Assembly: GCA_037577475.1 (NCBI GenBank)
Contig: CM075186.1
Coordinates: 3,057,001-3,121,000, forward strand
From: Chaunax sp. Z400
Taxonomy: Eukaryota > Chordata > Actinopteri > Lophiiformes > Chaunacidae
Direction: 5' to 3'
Length of the DNA: 64,000 nucleotides
Made by a program: the position numbers and the translations under genes. Positions 1 to 52,900 of the stretch are shown piece by piece. Within the stretch, counting starts at the first letter, position 1; each line of letters begins with the position of its first letter. Below the pieces are notes generated by a model, which was not told the DNA's origin, did not search any database, and was given only the letters and a program-made list of their open reading frames with translations.

Positions 1-2564
1 ATTTACAGTTTCCCCCCTTCATTTCAGATCATAAGATACTCACTAAACCCAATTTTTGGTTCAGGATATTTGGTTGAGGTTTATATTATGACAGGTTTCC
101 AGTTTGAATTCAACTATTAGTGCTCATAGGGTTATCAGAGTAATTTGGAGACTATATTATGCTTTTTTGTTTCTGTGCCTGCGGCTGCTGAGTCTTCTGC
201 CCAAAGGGGAAACTACAGTTTGAGGATGTCTTTTACAATGTAAAACAAGAAATGGAAGGACCAACTACCAGTACTGGGCAGGGGAACTAGAAGCAACTCA
301 AGACTGAAAAAATAGCATGTGAACATTTCTATTTATTTGTGTTTTGTAATTATTGGCCATTTGGATTATTTTGGGTCCTTTGTAACTGTATCGAGTTAGG
401 TTCCCCCCTTTGTATTACACAGGCTTACGTATGTGTATATAGACTATAACCGTATCTTGTGTCATTTTGTAGGTCAGGGTTTTTCAGGTCATAATTTTAT
501 TCTATTAATATTTGTAGACATCAATTTAGTTAAAGTGCTCTGGTTTATTATGCTGATACTTTCCCCCCTTCTTTGTTGCATTTAAACATTTTTGCCACTT
601 GTTTTTTCCAGTGATTAAATCTTGGCTAAAGCCAAATCAAAACACATTTCTTGGTAGAGTATATTGAAACTTTGTTATGCATGGCATACCTTATACATTT
701 CAAGCATTAATTATGATTGATGGAGCCCAAAATTGTCCCCAAGTCTTTATATCCGTCCTTGGCGAGGCTCAACAATCAGCACAAGTGGCTGAAGTACTGT
801 GCTTCCTCACATTTAGAAAGACGGGCCACACTGAAGGATCAAACCAGGGACTTTTAAAAGCCTGGTAATCTGCCAATAGCCTGCAGTGCCGCCATTATGT
901 TGACATTAGAGCTAATCATCACCTCTAGGGACCAAAGGGGGCATTGAGAACTTAGGATCTCTGCATCAGAAAAAGAGGCCGCTCTGTGACTCACCCTATC
1001 AACTGGTTAGTCACCTCAGATACTCATTACACTGTTCCCGCTCACACAATAAACACACAGAAGACTCCAAGGACACTAAAATGCTGAGTTATTAAAGATG
1101 CAGAAAGATAAAATGTTAGAAAAGTAGCACAACTTTTGTGTGCGAGTATCATTTTTGGTGATAGTGATTGTGTCCCTCTGAGTATCAGTGTGAGAAATGT
1201 CTTCTTGGCAGTGCATCAAAGCTGAAGGAGGCAGCGCCATGGGGACGAGTGAGACTGTATTTCTACACCTCCTGACACTATCTGGTGTGGTCTGCATTGT
1301 GCCAGTTCAATAGCTGCTGTGTTGAAATGCGGGCAGCAGCAATGCAAATGGGTGAAGGTTTGAAGTTTAGAGCTAAAACAGGGGTTTAAACATGCAGGTA
1401 GGTTTCCTTGAATTGTGAAGTGAAGCTTGGGTTTTGCCACAATTGAGATGTTTCTCAGGCAGGCATTCATGATCCCCAGAGGATGAGTCCAAGTGTTTGG
1501 TGCAATCCTGAACTGAGGGTGTATTTCTTTTTGTTTATCACTTTTAGTCTTTTTTGGTTACTGATATCCTCTGAAGATACTGCTCCTCCTTCTCCTTCCA
1601 AATGTGGATACAAAATGACTTTAACTTGAACTTTTTCCTGCTTGAAAATGTTGAGAGCCACACATTTTCAAATATACCACCTCCATCCCAACACAGAATG
1701 TGGCCTTTTGGGGCTTAAGTGCCTCAGTAAACCACAGATATGAGCTTTCAACGCCAGTCTGGCTGTGATCGCACTCCCATGGAATTCCTTGATACACCAG
1801 CGCTCCCAGTCCTGATAGCTGGTCCTTTACAATGATTACATTTCTCTCTGAGTGATTTAGGAGTCATTCTGGTGAGGAGGCTTCAAACCAGACTGGTTAG
1901 TCATTGAGAAAATTCTAGATTTCAAGATGAACTCATCAGAAACTTGCAAATCTTGACATAAAATGACAGTTTGGTGCTGAAGTCCTCTTGTTTCCAATAC
2001 TGTATGCATTAGCTTTCTCCTCTCACCTTTACGAATGTGACATTGCAGCAGACATACAGTCTCATCAGGGTCACACAGTGCGATCTGCTGACCCTGGAGG
2101 AGACTGGATGCTGAAATATAGTCAGACAACAAGTCTATAGGTCTGTAGATGAGCACCTGGACCACATGCTGAATTATGGATTTAGGCCTTGCACATTTAT
2201 ACTGCAGCTGAAGGTGAAAAATACAAGAAGTGGGTCACATTTGAGAGTTGAAAGTAGAAACAAGTCAATCTGTGATAAATCTTGTCTAGCAAGGAAAGAC
2301 GAAATGTGCAAAACTGAGATGTCAAGTGGAAGCAGGCATTGTGATGATTCATTCAGAAATATCTAGTAATACTGACATTAAAGTCATGTTTTTAAACAAA
2401 ATGTTTTATATAAAACCACATAGGAAAAAAATCATCTGGGTCAAGGGTCGCAACTGAGTCAGCTCCATTCACTCCCATTCATTCAGGACCACTTTGTGTT
2501 TTCCAGCCATGTTTGGGATGAATACAGTGGATGTTTTGAACAAGACTTCGGGAGAGTTTCCAGC

Positions 2565-2705
2565 CATGCCTGGGAATGCCTTGGCATCCCCCAAGAGGAA
2601 CTGGAAAATGTTGCAGTTGAGAGGGATGTTTGGAATACACTTCTTTGTCTGTAGCTACCGTGACCCAACCCCGGATAAGCAGAATAAAATGGATAGATGG
2701 ATGGA
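2565..2705 (+). mobile_element. Rex3/RTE-type LINE 3' end (fragment)
   Basis: The sequence resembles the end of the RTE-clade ORF and its tail. The wording 'GGAATGCCTTGGCATCCCCC', then AAGAGGAACTGGAAAATG, then CCCCGGATAAGCAGAATAAA, followed by a GATG-type repeat (GGATAGATGGATGGA), is shared with the copy at 43830-44580 and typical of teleost Rex3-like elements. It is 5' truncated, as LINE copies usually are. Confidence 0.75.
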
Positions 2706-2808
2706 GGGAAACCTTTAACAGCCACCTTTCAAACCTACAGGGTTTCAGTGTTTGATACTCAAAAGCTAATTTCTGGGGTGGACTATCACTTTAACATGCT
2801 TGCATAAA

Positions 2809-2830
2809 TGTGTGTGTGTGTGTGTGTGTG
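2809..2830. repeat. (TG)11 microsatellite
   Basis: Perfect dinucleotide run. Confidence 0.95.
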
Positions 2831-3261
2831 TTTGGGCTTAGCAGGCCCTCTGACATGCATGCCAATGCTGCTGAATCACCTGATGACTCCCTACAAAAAA
2901 AACAGCACCTCGCTTGACTTTCTACTGGTGGAATCAACAGCTGCACCTGTGCTCCCTTTGAACCTGCGTGTGGTCATGTTTTGAGTATGTCTCACAACAG
3001 GAGACAGTTGACACACAGACAGACACAAAATTACACAGGTAACAGACAAACATACAGGCTGCAGGTGCTGCCTTTAGTGGGGATTAGGCTCAAAGGGTGG
3101 AGAGGTTGACTGAGAGTGTTTATGTGTTTGTTTTGCAATGTAGTGAATGCACATATTATGTTAAACTGGCAATAGGCAAGTATTTTCCACAAGAGAGTCA
3201 GACAGTGAGGAAGGAAGTTGGCCAATGGGATTTAATAATATAGATAAGGGAATGAAGTAAA

Positions 3262-3570
3262 GATAATTCTTTATTGCAGCAGATATGTGATAATTAGTTT
3301 TTCAGAAAGTCTTTGGCATTTAGACTCTTTACGGGGATTGGGATTGAAGGGCATCTGCCCTCAGCAGCAGCCAGATAAATCCCCCATTGGAGTTCAGACG
3401 CTGATGGTGTTGGTGGCGGCTGATGACCCTGCTGGGACTGATGAGGCTGAAGAGGCGGATGAAATGTTGGTGAATCTGCAAAGACTGGGCGTTGATGGGG
3501 AGGCGGAGGTCGCACAATAACAGCGGCATGAATGAAGTAGAGGTCCAGAGAAAATTGTGGATGACAGGAT
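3262..3570 (-). repeat. unnamed dispersed element, copy 1
   Basis: Reverse-complement similarity to 40310-40625 over about 300 bp. Shared blocks include CCTCCCCATCA, CAGATTCACCAAC, TTCATCCG and GACTTTCTGA. The 3' end on the minus strand carries TGCAATAAAGAATTATC, a polyadenylation-like signal near the end. Open frames exist on both strands (minus 3294-3623 and plus 3287-3520), but I recognise no domain. Probably a short retroelement or a transposon remnant. Confidence 0.6.
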
Positions 3571-5382
3571 GGTATGAGAAATAAACTACAGAAAAACGAA
3601 GGCAACAACTCCCATGATCCCACTCTACTATGTTGTCAAACTACGTTTTTGTTTGTATTGTTTTGATTGAGAGAACCCTGGCGGCAGAAATGGAGCTGAC
3701 ATCTGCATACATTAGGCTTTAATTTGTCAAAACACAACTTCAACCCGCGATCGGAGCAGACCAGTAGCACTGGAGGTGGCTGAGTGAAGGACTGAGAGTT
3801 AAAGGGTTTGAAAGACAAAACAGGCCTGGTGTGGCAGCTGAGATGGATGCCAAGAGTGCAATGCAAAGACAGACATGCCTCATGCTCATGTTTGCTGGAG
3901 CTTAACATGGATTTTTACTGGAATAATTTAAGCCTTGGGACAAAGATGTTTCAGGAGGTGGAAGATAAATACGTCTGATCCTCCATGTTGTCCTGATGGC
4001 TTGGAAAATTCCAGAGCAGCCTTTTTAACCTATGACAGGTTCTCTCAGCTTAGGCAACATGTCAGTTGCTTCTGCCTGAAGCCTTTATCAGTGCATGTCA
4101 CCGTTTATATCGCTGCCAGCTTTTGAGAAGGACCATTCTGTGCAATTACAAAAGTCATTTAGATCCTATTAGCAATCATATAGCAATCATATAGCATATA
4201 TAGTGACGGTTTTAAAGGCCCTCCGTTGCATAATGACATATAATTCTTAAAGCATCTATGATCTTTGTTTTATAACACCCTCTCTCTTCAGCATTATATT
4301 TATTTTCCCAGCTCAAGGCAGCACTGTTGATGGGGGATACTGTGAAATTATTAAGGTCCTGTGTTTTCCCTTCTGAATTTTACATATTCGTTTATGAGGA
4401 TGCTTTTTTTCTGTTGTACATTTGTTATATTCTGAAATTGCTGTTCTTTGAGATCATTAAAAGCAGCTCCATTCAAATCAAGTTTGTTTTGGTCAGTCTT
4501 TGAAGAGTATGAATACATTCAAATCTAACTCAAACGCTTGGCTTCTCTTATTTCTTTGAGCCGAGGGTCTTGTAAGTGAGATCATTTACTGTATGGTGGG
4601 ATTTTAAAACACCCAGGTTGCCAAGCAACTACAAAGGGACAACCTGTCCTGAAAGCCGCCGTCACAGCTCAGTTCAACAGAGGGGGGGAAGTCTAGACAG
4701 AGTACTTATGGGGTTCAAAAGAAAAGGGAGCAGCTAGAGGTCTAGGGTCAGAGGTCATCACCAACCAATGGGAACAGAAAGGGTGATTTTCAAACAGGCA
4801 GACACAAAAGGCAGGGACTGTCTATTTAAAATGTGCAATGGGATTGTTTCCATAGGACAAATAATCATCAATCTTTTTATAGATGATGAGGGTTTTAAGG
4901 CCTTGAAACCTTGAGAGGTTGTAGGTTTAAATGGTTTCTAAAATCAGCATATTATTATTTGGGTTTCCAACCACCTGTTTAGTAGTCAGAGCCAAGCCTA
5001 TCTCCACAGAGCTGTGTCAGTGCTGGAGAAAAGTTCTGGCAGCACACATTATCATTCTGTCATAGGGGGAAAATGTGCTGGCTTGTCTTTACTTCATGAA
5101 ACCAATTCAAATCTTCTTGGTAAGTGACAGAGCCAGTGCAACATAGAGTAGGGTGGACCTGGATTTGCACAGGGGAGGTGAGCTCTGCCATTAAAATGGC
5201 TAAGTCCCCACAAAAGACAGGCTTGTTTAGGTTGGGTTTGGAGGTTGTTGTTGTTTCCTGTAGTGGTGGGGATTTTAAAAATGGTAACACGCATATAGTG
5301 ATGAAAAAATACTTTGCACATTTATTTACAGGCAGGTGCATAGCAGAGGGATGAGTCTATAAGTTTACAAAGGGATTCCCGT

Positions 5383-5523
5383 ACACTGTCCTAACTTGCA
5401 GAATCACATTTATTGCATTGCAGTGTTTCGGTACAAGACCTTGGTCAATTTTTTTTTTTTCCCAGTCCAGTACCGAAATGTCGCAATGCAACAAATGTGA
5501 TTCTGCAAGTTAAGACAGTATGT
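5383..5523. repeat. foldback element: about 52-bp inverted repeat
   Basis: Left arm 5383-5434 and right arm 5470-5523 are near-perfect reverse complements, sharing CTTGCAGAATCACATTT, TTGCATTGC and TTTCGGTAC. They are separated by a 35-nt spacer with a T12 run. Transcribed, it would form a long stable hairpin. The wording TTTCGGTACAAGACCTTGGTC resembles arms of dispersed fish repeats. Confidence 0.85.
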
Positions 5524-5622
5524 GGAGTAAACTGTAAGATGCATATAGTGAAAATGAAAAAAATATGCCTCATGAAATAGGCGGCCAATGGCAGACTTTT
5601 ACTGACAGTCTACATTCTGTGA

Positions 5623-5659
5623 CTTAAAGCCAATTTATGCTCCCTCTACATACATAAAG
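5623..5659 (+). mobile_element. transposon end related to the TIR element at 44044
   Basis: TTAAAGCCAATTTATGCTCC followed by CTCTACATACATAAA matches the terminal 35 bp (reverse complement of 44515-44552) of the element nested in the Rex3-like tail. I cannot find the partner end, so it is probably a truncated copy. Confidence 0.5.
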
Positions 5660-6269
5660 GGAATTCAGAGCTATCTCAAAAATATTGCACTGTTTTTCTG
5701 TTTGGCTGAGTTGTAAAAGTGGGGGTAATGAATAAAATGAAAATGAGACAAAGTCCAATGGAAGCAGATGAATAAATCATGACGCACATGAAGCATGAGA
5801 CCTAAACATCCACTGAAGAGACAAAACCATGCCAGCAAACGAAAACATCGGATCTGTGTACAGAAATTTCTGTTGTATCTTATAAAGATATTTTTTAGGG
5901 AAAATGCGAGAAACATATTGTAAAAGGTTACAATAACATGATAAAGTTGTGTTGCTAATTTGTTTTCTAGCCAAGGCTAATTTTCAAGCTCTGTTCCTGG
6001 TCAGTCACAACAAATCATTAGCAAGACTACATTCCAATGCCAATTGCAGAAATATTCAGCGATTGGCATAAGATTGGCATTAGCATCACCAGCTGTTTGT
6101 CTCAACAAACCATTGAAAAAGTATGAGGTAAGAATGAAGCATGTGAGCAGATTATAATTTAAACAACAGGTATTTCTAATTACAGGTCTGTTCTGTTAAG
6201 ACTGTTAATAATGGGACTGTTTATCCTGTAAAACAAAGGACAGAAACAGAGTTAATCTGTTATTATAGC

Positions 6270-6275
6270 TTTATT
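6270..6275 (-). promoter_or_regulatory. candidate poly(A) signal of met
   Basis: The plus strand reads TTTATT, so the gene strand reads AATAAA, about 2.8 kb after the stop, with T/GT-rich sequence following on the gene strand. Other AATAAA copies lie closer to the stop (for example near 6957-6964), so the site actually used is unknown. Confidence 0.3.
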
Positions 6276-6476
6276 ACACTGACAAAGTTGATTTCGACAT
6301 TACATAGGAACATGTACCTTCTGGATTTCTTAATGGACAACATAACAATACATATACCGACACACAGGACAGACAGTGTTAAGCACAGACAAAGTGGTGG
6401 AGAATCACATGATCGTTGTGACAGCATGCTGCAAACCCACACAGATCCCTATGATCCCTTCTCTTTATGTACAAAA

Positions 6477-6484
6477 TGGCAGTG
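6477..6484 (-). promoter_or_regulatory. possible miR-34 8-mer site in the met 3' UTR
   Basis: Plus-strand TGGCAGTG gives transcript CACUGCCA, the full 8-mer site for miR-34. Mammalian MET is a well-known miR-34 target through its 3' UTR. The site counts only if the transcript extends to the poly(A) signal near 6270. Confidence 0.35.
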
Positions 6485-8952
6485 ATTCGTCTAGAGAACA
6501 AAGGATCAATTAGGTGGCTTCACTCATTGGCTCTAACCACCTCCACGTCCTCCAAATGAACCGCGTTTAAAGACGAGGCTCATCATCGATACAAAAATAT
6601 AGTACAGCAATTTTCTTGTCATAGCAAACATTCATACCTGTCCATCAATGGCCCAGTCAAATCAGCAGCCATTCAGATACAACAACATAATCTTCAACAC
6701 AAAGCAAAGGTAAAAGGGGGAATGAACACACCAGCCCATTAGCGACATGCTACGTTGCATCACTGTGAACCACTCTGAATAAGCGAGCTCTTATTTTCAT
6801 TTGTTCTGGCCTCTCATTCACAGATTTCACTCCATCCTGGTTTGTGACAGGCCAATAATGACCATTCATCTAATATGGGGTGGGTTTGATATGACTGACA
6901 GAGGGGCGTCATTAGTCCACTTTTCGAAAGAGAACGAAAGTTTGTGACCTGGTCGCCATTTATTTTGTTTTTGAAACAGATCAGAGCATTTCCTGAACTT
7001 GCATGTGTCACCCGCTGTTCACTTCTCTGAATTGCTGTATAGGTTTATCAAAATCCAGAGGCAGTTTGGTCGGCGCCCGCTGATAATGGCCCCTTAGAAA
7101 CCACAAAAGAATTGAGAGGATCCAGACTAAGATGCATTTTCAAATGCCAGGTCACTGTAAATTTGGGGTACGTGTTTAAGAAAATGTAAAGTTTTTTTTT
7201 ACACATTAGTTTCCATTCATTTCTCTATAACATGATACTCATTGTTTTTCAGTCATTATTTTTCATTCGTTTCACTGCAACATGAAAATCAGACTGTTGA
7301 AACTTGCTTAGGATGTGTAATCCGTCATAGCACATACAGACATTTTCTATTTATATTTTAGTCATAAATGTAATTATTTTTTACAGCAACACTGATAAAA
7401 TCTTACGATATGTGTGGCGACATCAATTTCATTTCACTTCTCTATCCAATGTTTGGGACATCTCTACATTACAGATATAATCTAGCTATATGCACTTTAA
7501 CCACATTACCACACAATAACAATATATTATTGACAAAACCTTATGTTAACTGTGATGGATTAGGCAGTATATACAGTACAGTATATACAGAAATGAATGG
7601 AAGCCAGTGTGAGAGTGTAATGGCAGAAAAAGTAAAATAACACATTCTTTTAAAACGGTCAAGTCGCTAACATTGGAGTTTTTCTTCATTATGACCTAAT
7701 GCACATAAAAATAAAGAGATGTACAGCTGTACAAATGAACCCAGAAAAAAGAAGAAGTTTGACTTGAGGCTCACGGTGAAATCTTCAGGGAACAATAAGC
7801 TCTATTGTTTTCAAATTCTGACCAAAGGTTATTTAATCAATAAAATGTTGCAGATTAACTTTTAACTCTCTTGTTCAATGAACCAAACGTGAGATAAAAA
7901 CATAAAAAAGGCTGCAAATCAAACATCCTGTACGTAGGTATAATTCATCAGTTACAGCATGTTCTCTGTCAATAAGCTATACAAAACAAGACACATATCT
8001 GACATACAGCAAGCGACTTAAACAGTTCATCAACTGACAGGAAAACCCCAGGACATGATTCTCAATTGTTTTTCCAAGTAAACCTCAAGGCTCTCAGGAA
8101 GGTGTGTGCAGTTTGAGCTGTACTGTTCTGACATGACGAGACATTCAAGGGAAAAAAAAGGAAAACAAACCGTTCACTTGAAAAAAATCTGGGGCTTTCA
8201 CTCAGGTGAGTCATGGCAAAGGCTGCGTCATTATTTTTTCTCCAAGCACATCAAAAGCCAATTGTTCAAAGATAATAATACAAAATAAAACATCCAGTGA
8301 ACTGCACACAGGCAGCGCTTTTTTGTTTGTCACATCCCACCTGACACCGACGCGATCCTTCCCCTCCTACGGACCTCCAGAGAGTCCTGCTTTACTTTCT
8401 GTAGACGCCACGTTCTGTCAAAAAACACAGACTTCATTCTCTCTGGGCATGCAAGGGTGGCATCTCGTTCACGGCGTATGGAGGTATGACATTTCTACAC
8501 AACGCAATACACGACCATTTGTCAGACATTCACATTACAGACGGCGAAACGAGGTCACACCCGAAGCACACGCCACCCAGAGGAGAGCAGATATATTGAA
8601 CGCTATCCTCTCCCTGTGTGGGAACAGCAGTCAGTGAGACTTCGTGGGTGTTGTGCCTCCGTGACGGCGTCTTTGTCCGCTGGGAGCTTCGAGGAGGAGA
8701 TCCTGGGTCTTGTAATTGTCGTGTAGTGGATGCAGCGCTGCTGACCTCGTGCTCCCCGGGGTCGTAGAAAGAGCAGAAAGGTTGGCCGAAGTCGATAAGG
8801 TCAACCTTATAGTTCATGGAGGACCCTGTCATTCAGGGATTCTTACCAAGGTCAAAGGTTGATGATCTATGTACATCATGTGAACAGTCAAAGCTGCAAA
8901 AACTGTGTTTTTTTACCTCAGTCAACAGTGTCCAGTGTTTGGCAAGTACATA

Positions 8953-8959
8953 CAGTAGT
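8953..8959 (-). promoter_or_regulatory. possible miR-199a-3p seed site in the met 3' UTR
   Basis: Plus-strand CAGTAGT gives transcript ACUACUG, a 7-mer match to the miR-199a-3p seed, about 90 nt after the stop. Mammalian MET is a described target of this miRNA. A single 7-mer can easily occur by chance. Confidence 0.3.
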
Positions 8960-9049
8960 TCTTCATCACCTCACTGCTTTCTTCTTTGCCCTCTTCCTCT
9001 CCGTTTCAGAGCTTCTTTTTCCCCCCCCCCACCAGCAATTCTTCCTCCC

Positions 9050-49951
<40,902 letters not shown>

Positions 49952-52900
49952 CTGCAAAAAAAAAAAAAAAATCCATCCATTCATTCATTTTCTGTAACCG
50001 CTGTGCAGGATCAGACAAAGGATCCCTAGTGTGCTCCAAGAATAACAAAATACCCACTGAGAATAAAGGTCGACAGAGTGCATCTTAATGTGATATGGAT
50101 CAACAAAGAGCAGCTGAGAAGTGTCAGTGTGGTCATGTTTAACATTGAGGAAAATCCACTTTAAAGTAGTACATTGGGTGAGAAAATATTGAAAATATTG
50201 CCTCAATTGCTACAAATATTAGATAATTCATTTTTAACCATAATGTCTGGGAAATGTCAGCAGGATTGGATCACTTCATCCAGGCCTAAAAACTTCTCAT
50301 TTTATAACATGTCGAACCGAGACATGATCTTCTGTCATATCTAATGGGGGGGGGGGGTTGAGAGCCAAACCTCCTAAGCCCCCCTTAGCTACTCTTTCAT
50401 CGGGCTCTGCTCGTAATGGAGGTCTCGACGCGATAGTACCTCTAGGGCAAGTCCACGCTTTGTTGAGCAGAAGTCTGAAGATGGCAGGATTTCATGGGAA
50501 ACAGCGTCAAGACTTAATGCTGTTTTCATTCCATGAGCTGCTTTTTCTCTCTCCTACTGGGCAACCCTACTTTTTTTTCCTTTTTTTTTTTCCACTTTCT
50601 CCACCCTCCTCCTCCTCCTCCTCTACTCCCGTCTCCTCGCTCAGTTTCAAACAGAAAACTGTCGCTCCGGCTCCCCTCTTTGGTTTTCAAATGTCGCTGG
50701 GTTGTGCAGATTGTTGTGTCTGGAGCCTTTGGAGCATACAGTGAAAGTGCAGACTGTAGCCAGAGCTGGATTCATGGCCTTTTCTCTATCAACCCCCCCC
50801 CCCCCTCCTCTAACATTACTGCCCAAAACTGCTCTCTCACTGCTCGGGCTCTTTTTGTGTTTAGTCATGGCCTCAGGTTTCATTAATTATTAATGACCCA
50901 GAGGGTGGTGGGCTCTTGAGGTCCTTGACCTGACTGCTTGACCAGGGCCTGAGTTTTCTGTTGTTTTCTCAGCGTCAGTAGATGATGACCTCTTCATTGG
51001 ACTCACAAGGAGGGAGGGAGGGAAGGAGGGAGGGAGCACAGGTAGAGCGATTATGACAACATTATTCAAAGTGCCTCGCAGACCTTACGGTGCATTCATT
51101 TTCAGCAGGAAACTTTCCTCAAAGAGATGCTTGTGATTATAATTTACTTTTTCTCTCATGACTTAAGGGAGAAAAACTCATCTTGTTGCAAAAAAAAAAA
51201 AAATTAAGTCATTTAAAAAAAAATCATGCACAGACTTTCTGCCTATACCTAAAGCACTGCCTGAGTTATATGGGCATTATTTGTGGTTAATATGAAACAT
51301 GCTGCATCATTTGTTTGGTGAAGATCTCAAGGGGGTCTTAAAAATCTTAAGAGGTAAAAGCTGATGTTGCTGCATAAAAAAAAAAGATTTAATTACTTAC
51401 AGACTCGTGATCTCTTTTTTCTCTCTACCTAAAGCGCCGCCTGGGTCATAAGGCCAATATTTGTGGTATGTGCGAAACATGCTGCACCATTTCTTTTGGT
51501 TTAGATCTGAAAGGGAAGCTTTAAAGATGAGGAGAACAACGGTGGGGTAATGCGTTTGGAATCTTCTCGGTGACGTCACATAGCGGAGACAAACGGCACC
51601 ACAAGCAGAGGGAAGCCAAAGAAAGCAGAGAAACCTGGCTAAGTGACAAGCACAGAAACAAAGCTTGGACAAATTAAATGTCCTCAAGGCCAATGGCTGC
51701 ATTTAGAGAGACAATGGTGCCAAATGCACAGATGTGGGGTGGTGCAGCTAGCCAATCTGCACTGAATTAGTAGGTGATAAAAGAGTGGAGAAATAGTGCA
51801 GACCGAATAAGAACTGACAGTTTGCTGCTAAAATGGATTTGAAATTGGATAAAGATGTTAACACGAAGTAAGAGATGCTAGAAGAAACGTCTCCTCTTCA
51901 AACATGATGGACTGTGTGAACCTGTGGTGTCTGTGTGTTCAAAGCACAGCTTTACAGAGTCTACCTTTGAGCAGAAAGTCACTTCATGATCCATCCTAAC
52001 GCCTGTTTGCACTTTCTGAACAGACTGGTGAGCACGGCTAAAACAGTCAGACAGAGATGTCACTGCTGCAGACATTGTGCCAAACGGCTCAAAGAACCGG
52101 CCCTGAGCTGATTATTTTCAGAGCAAACAAACAGGACTTTGCAGTGTTTGTTGAAGCGGAGCAGGACGATGGGAGGGTGGACTGGGAGGGTCTTGGAGGC
52201 ATTCCTCTGCTTCTGCTTAGGTGTTCCTGGGGATCAAGGCAATGAAATTGGACAGTGGAAAGGCTGTTTTGACAATCTTTGTTTGAAGCTCCCACTGCCG
52301 TTATCCACGGCTGCTTCTTGGCACGCAGGCAGAAAGTTCCACAGGGCGTCACACCGACACCGAAATGGAGGCAAACAATTTCCTCAAGTCTGACACAAAG
52401 TCCAACCGAGCTGTATTGACAACTGCAGAAATGAAACAACTGTTTGCATAGATGGACAGAAATACAAGATTTTAACAACAAGCTTTCAAGATAATTAGTG
52501 ACGGATAGATTGGTTTCCCCAAAACCCTAGAAAGTGCAAACCAGGCCAAAAATATTTGCCTCCCCAAGTCCTTAGAATCTTGTCAACTTCAATGAAAGTC
52601 CAGTTTTGATGGAAAATGTTTCACCTATAAGTCACCCAAACCACAAACCTCAACTCTCTGCATGTTTCCAGGTCATAACTTCACTTTCACAGTGTTACGT
52701 TTGGACTGAAGTTGCACATTAATGTTATGTTTTTATTTCATCATTATTAAGCCTGTGTCACAACCAATTTCACACCACATTCACACAGACTACCTTTGCC
52801 TGTCAGAGGAGTGACGGCATGCTCTCTTTTGTTCACCATGAGTGAAAATGTGTTCAGTTTAACAGATGGTGTTGCTAGAGAGCACAACATTAGTCCATAA

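Larger units (their letters stand above)
1..6249. other. intergenic DNA downstream of met
   Basis: No coding exon can be supported here. It contains a Rex3/RTE-like 3' end (about 2565-2705), a (TG)11 tract (2809-2830), one copy of an unnamed dispersed element (3262-3570), a foldback repeat (5383-5523) and a short transposon-end match (5623-5659). In vertebrates capza2 usually follows met on the same strand, but I see none of its exons, so it would lie below position 1. Confidence 0.6.
6250..9049 (-). other. met: probable met 3' untranslated region
   Basis: This 2.8 kb stretch follows the stop codon on the gene strand. It is AT-rich, has no convincing reading frame and no repeat I recognise, unlike the DNA on either side. 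Vertebrate met 3' UTRs are typically kilobase-sized. The lower limit is a guess, set just past an AATAAA on the minus strand (6270-6275). Open frames on the plus strand here (for example 8206-8637) look accidental. Confidence 0.5.

Noticed and set aside
10..570. Three copies of TTCCCCCCTT in the first 570 bases
   Set aside because: Short, irregularly spaced, and present elsewhere in the window. Probably chance in C-run-rich DNA.
4178..4199. Tandem AGCAATCATAT units as a regulatory repeat
   Set aside because: Only two units. Ordinary slippage explains them.
4212..4235. TAAAGGCCCTCCGTTGCATA as another end of the 44044 element
   Set aside because: It matches only if two gaps are allowed, and no partner end was seen. 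Too weak to annotate.
1..6249. capza2 exons, the expected neighbour of met
   Set aside because: I found no segment matching the F-actin capping protein alpha family on either strand.
8206..8637. 143-codon plus-strand open frame
   Set aside because: It lies antisense in the probable met 3' UTR, has no recognisable domain, and its composition is like the surrounding UTR.
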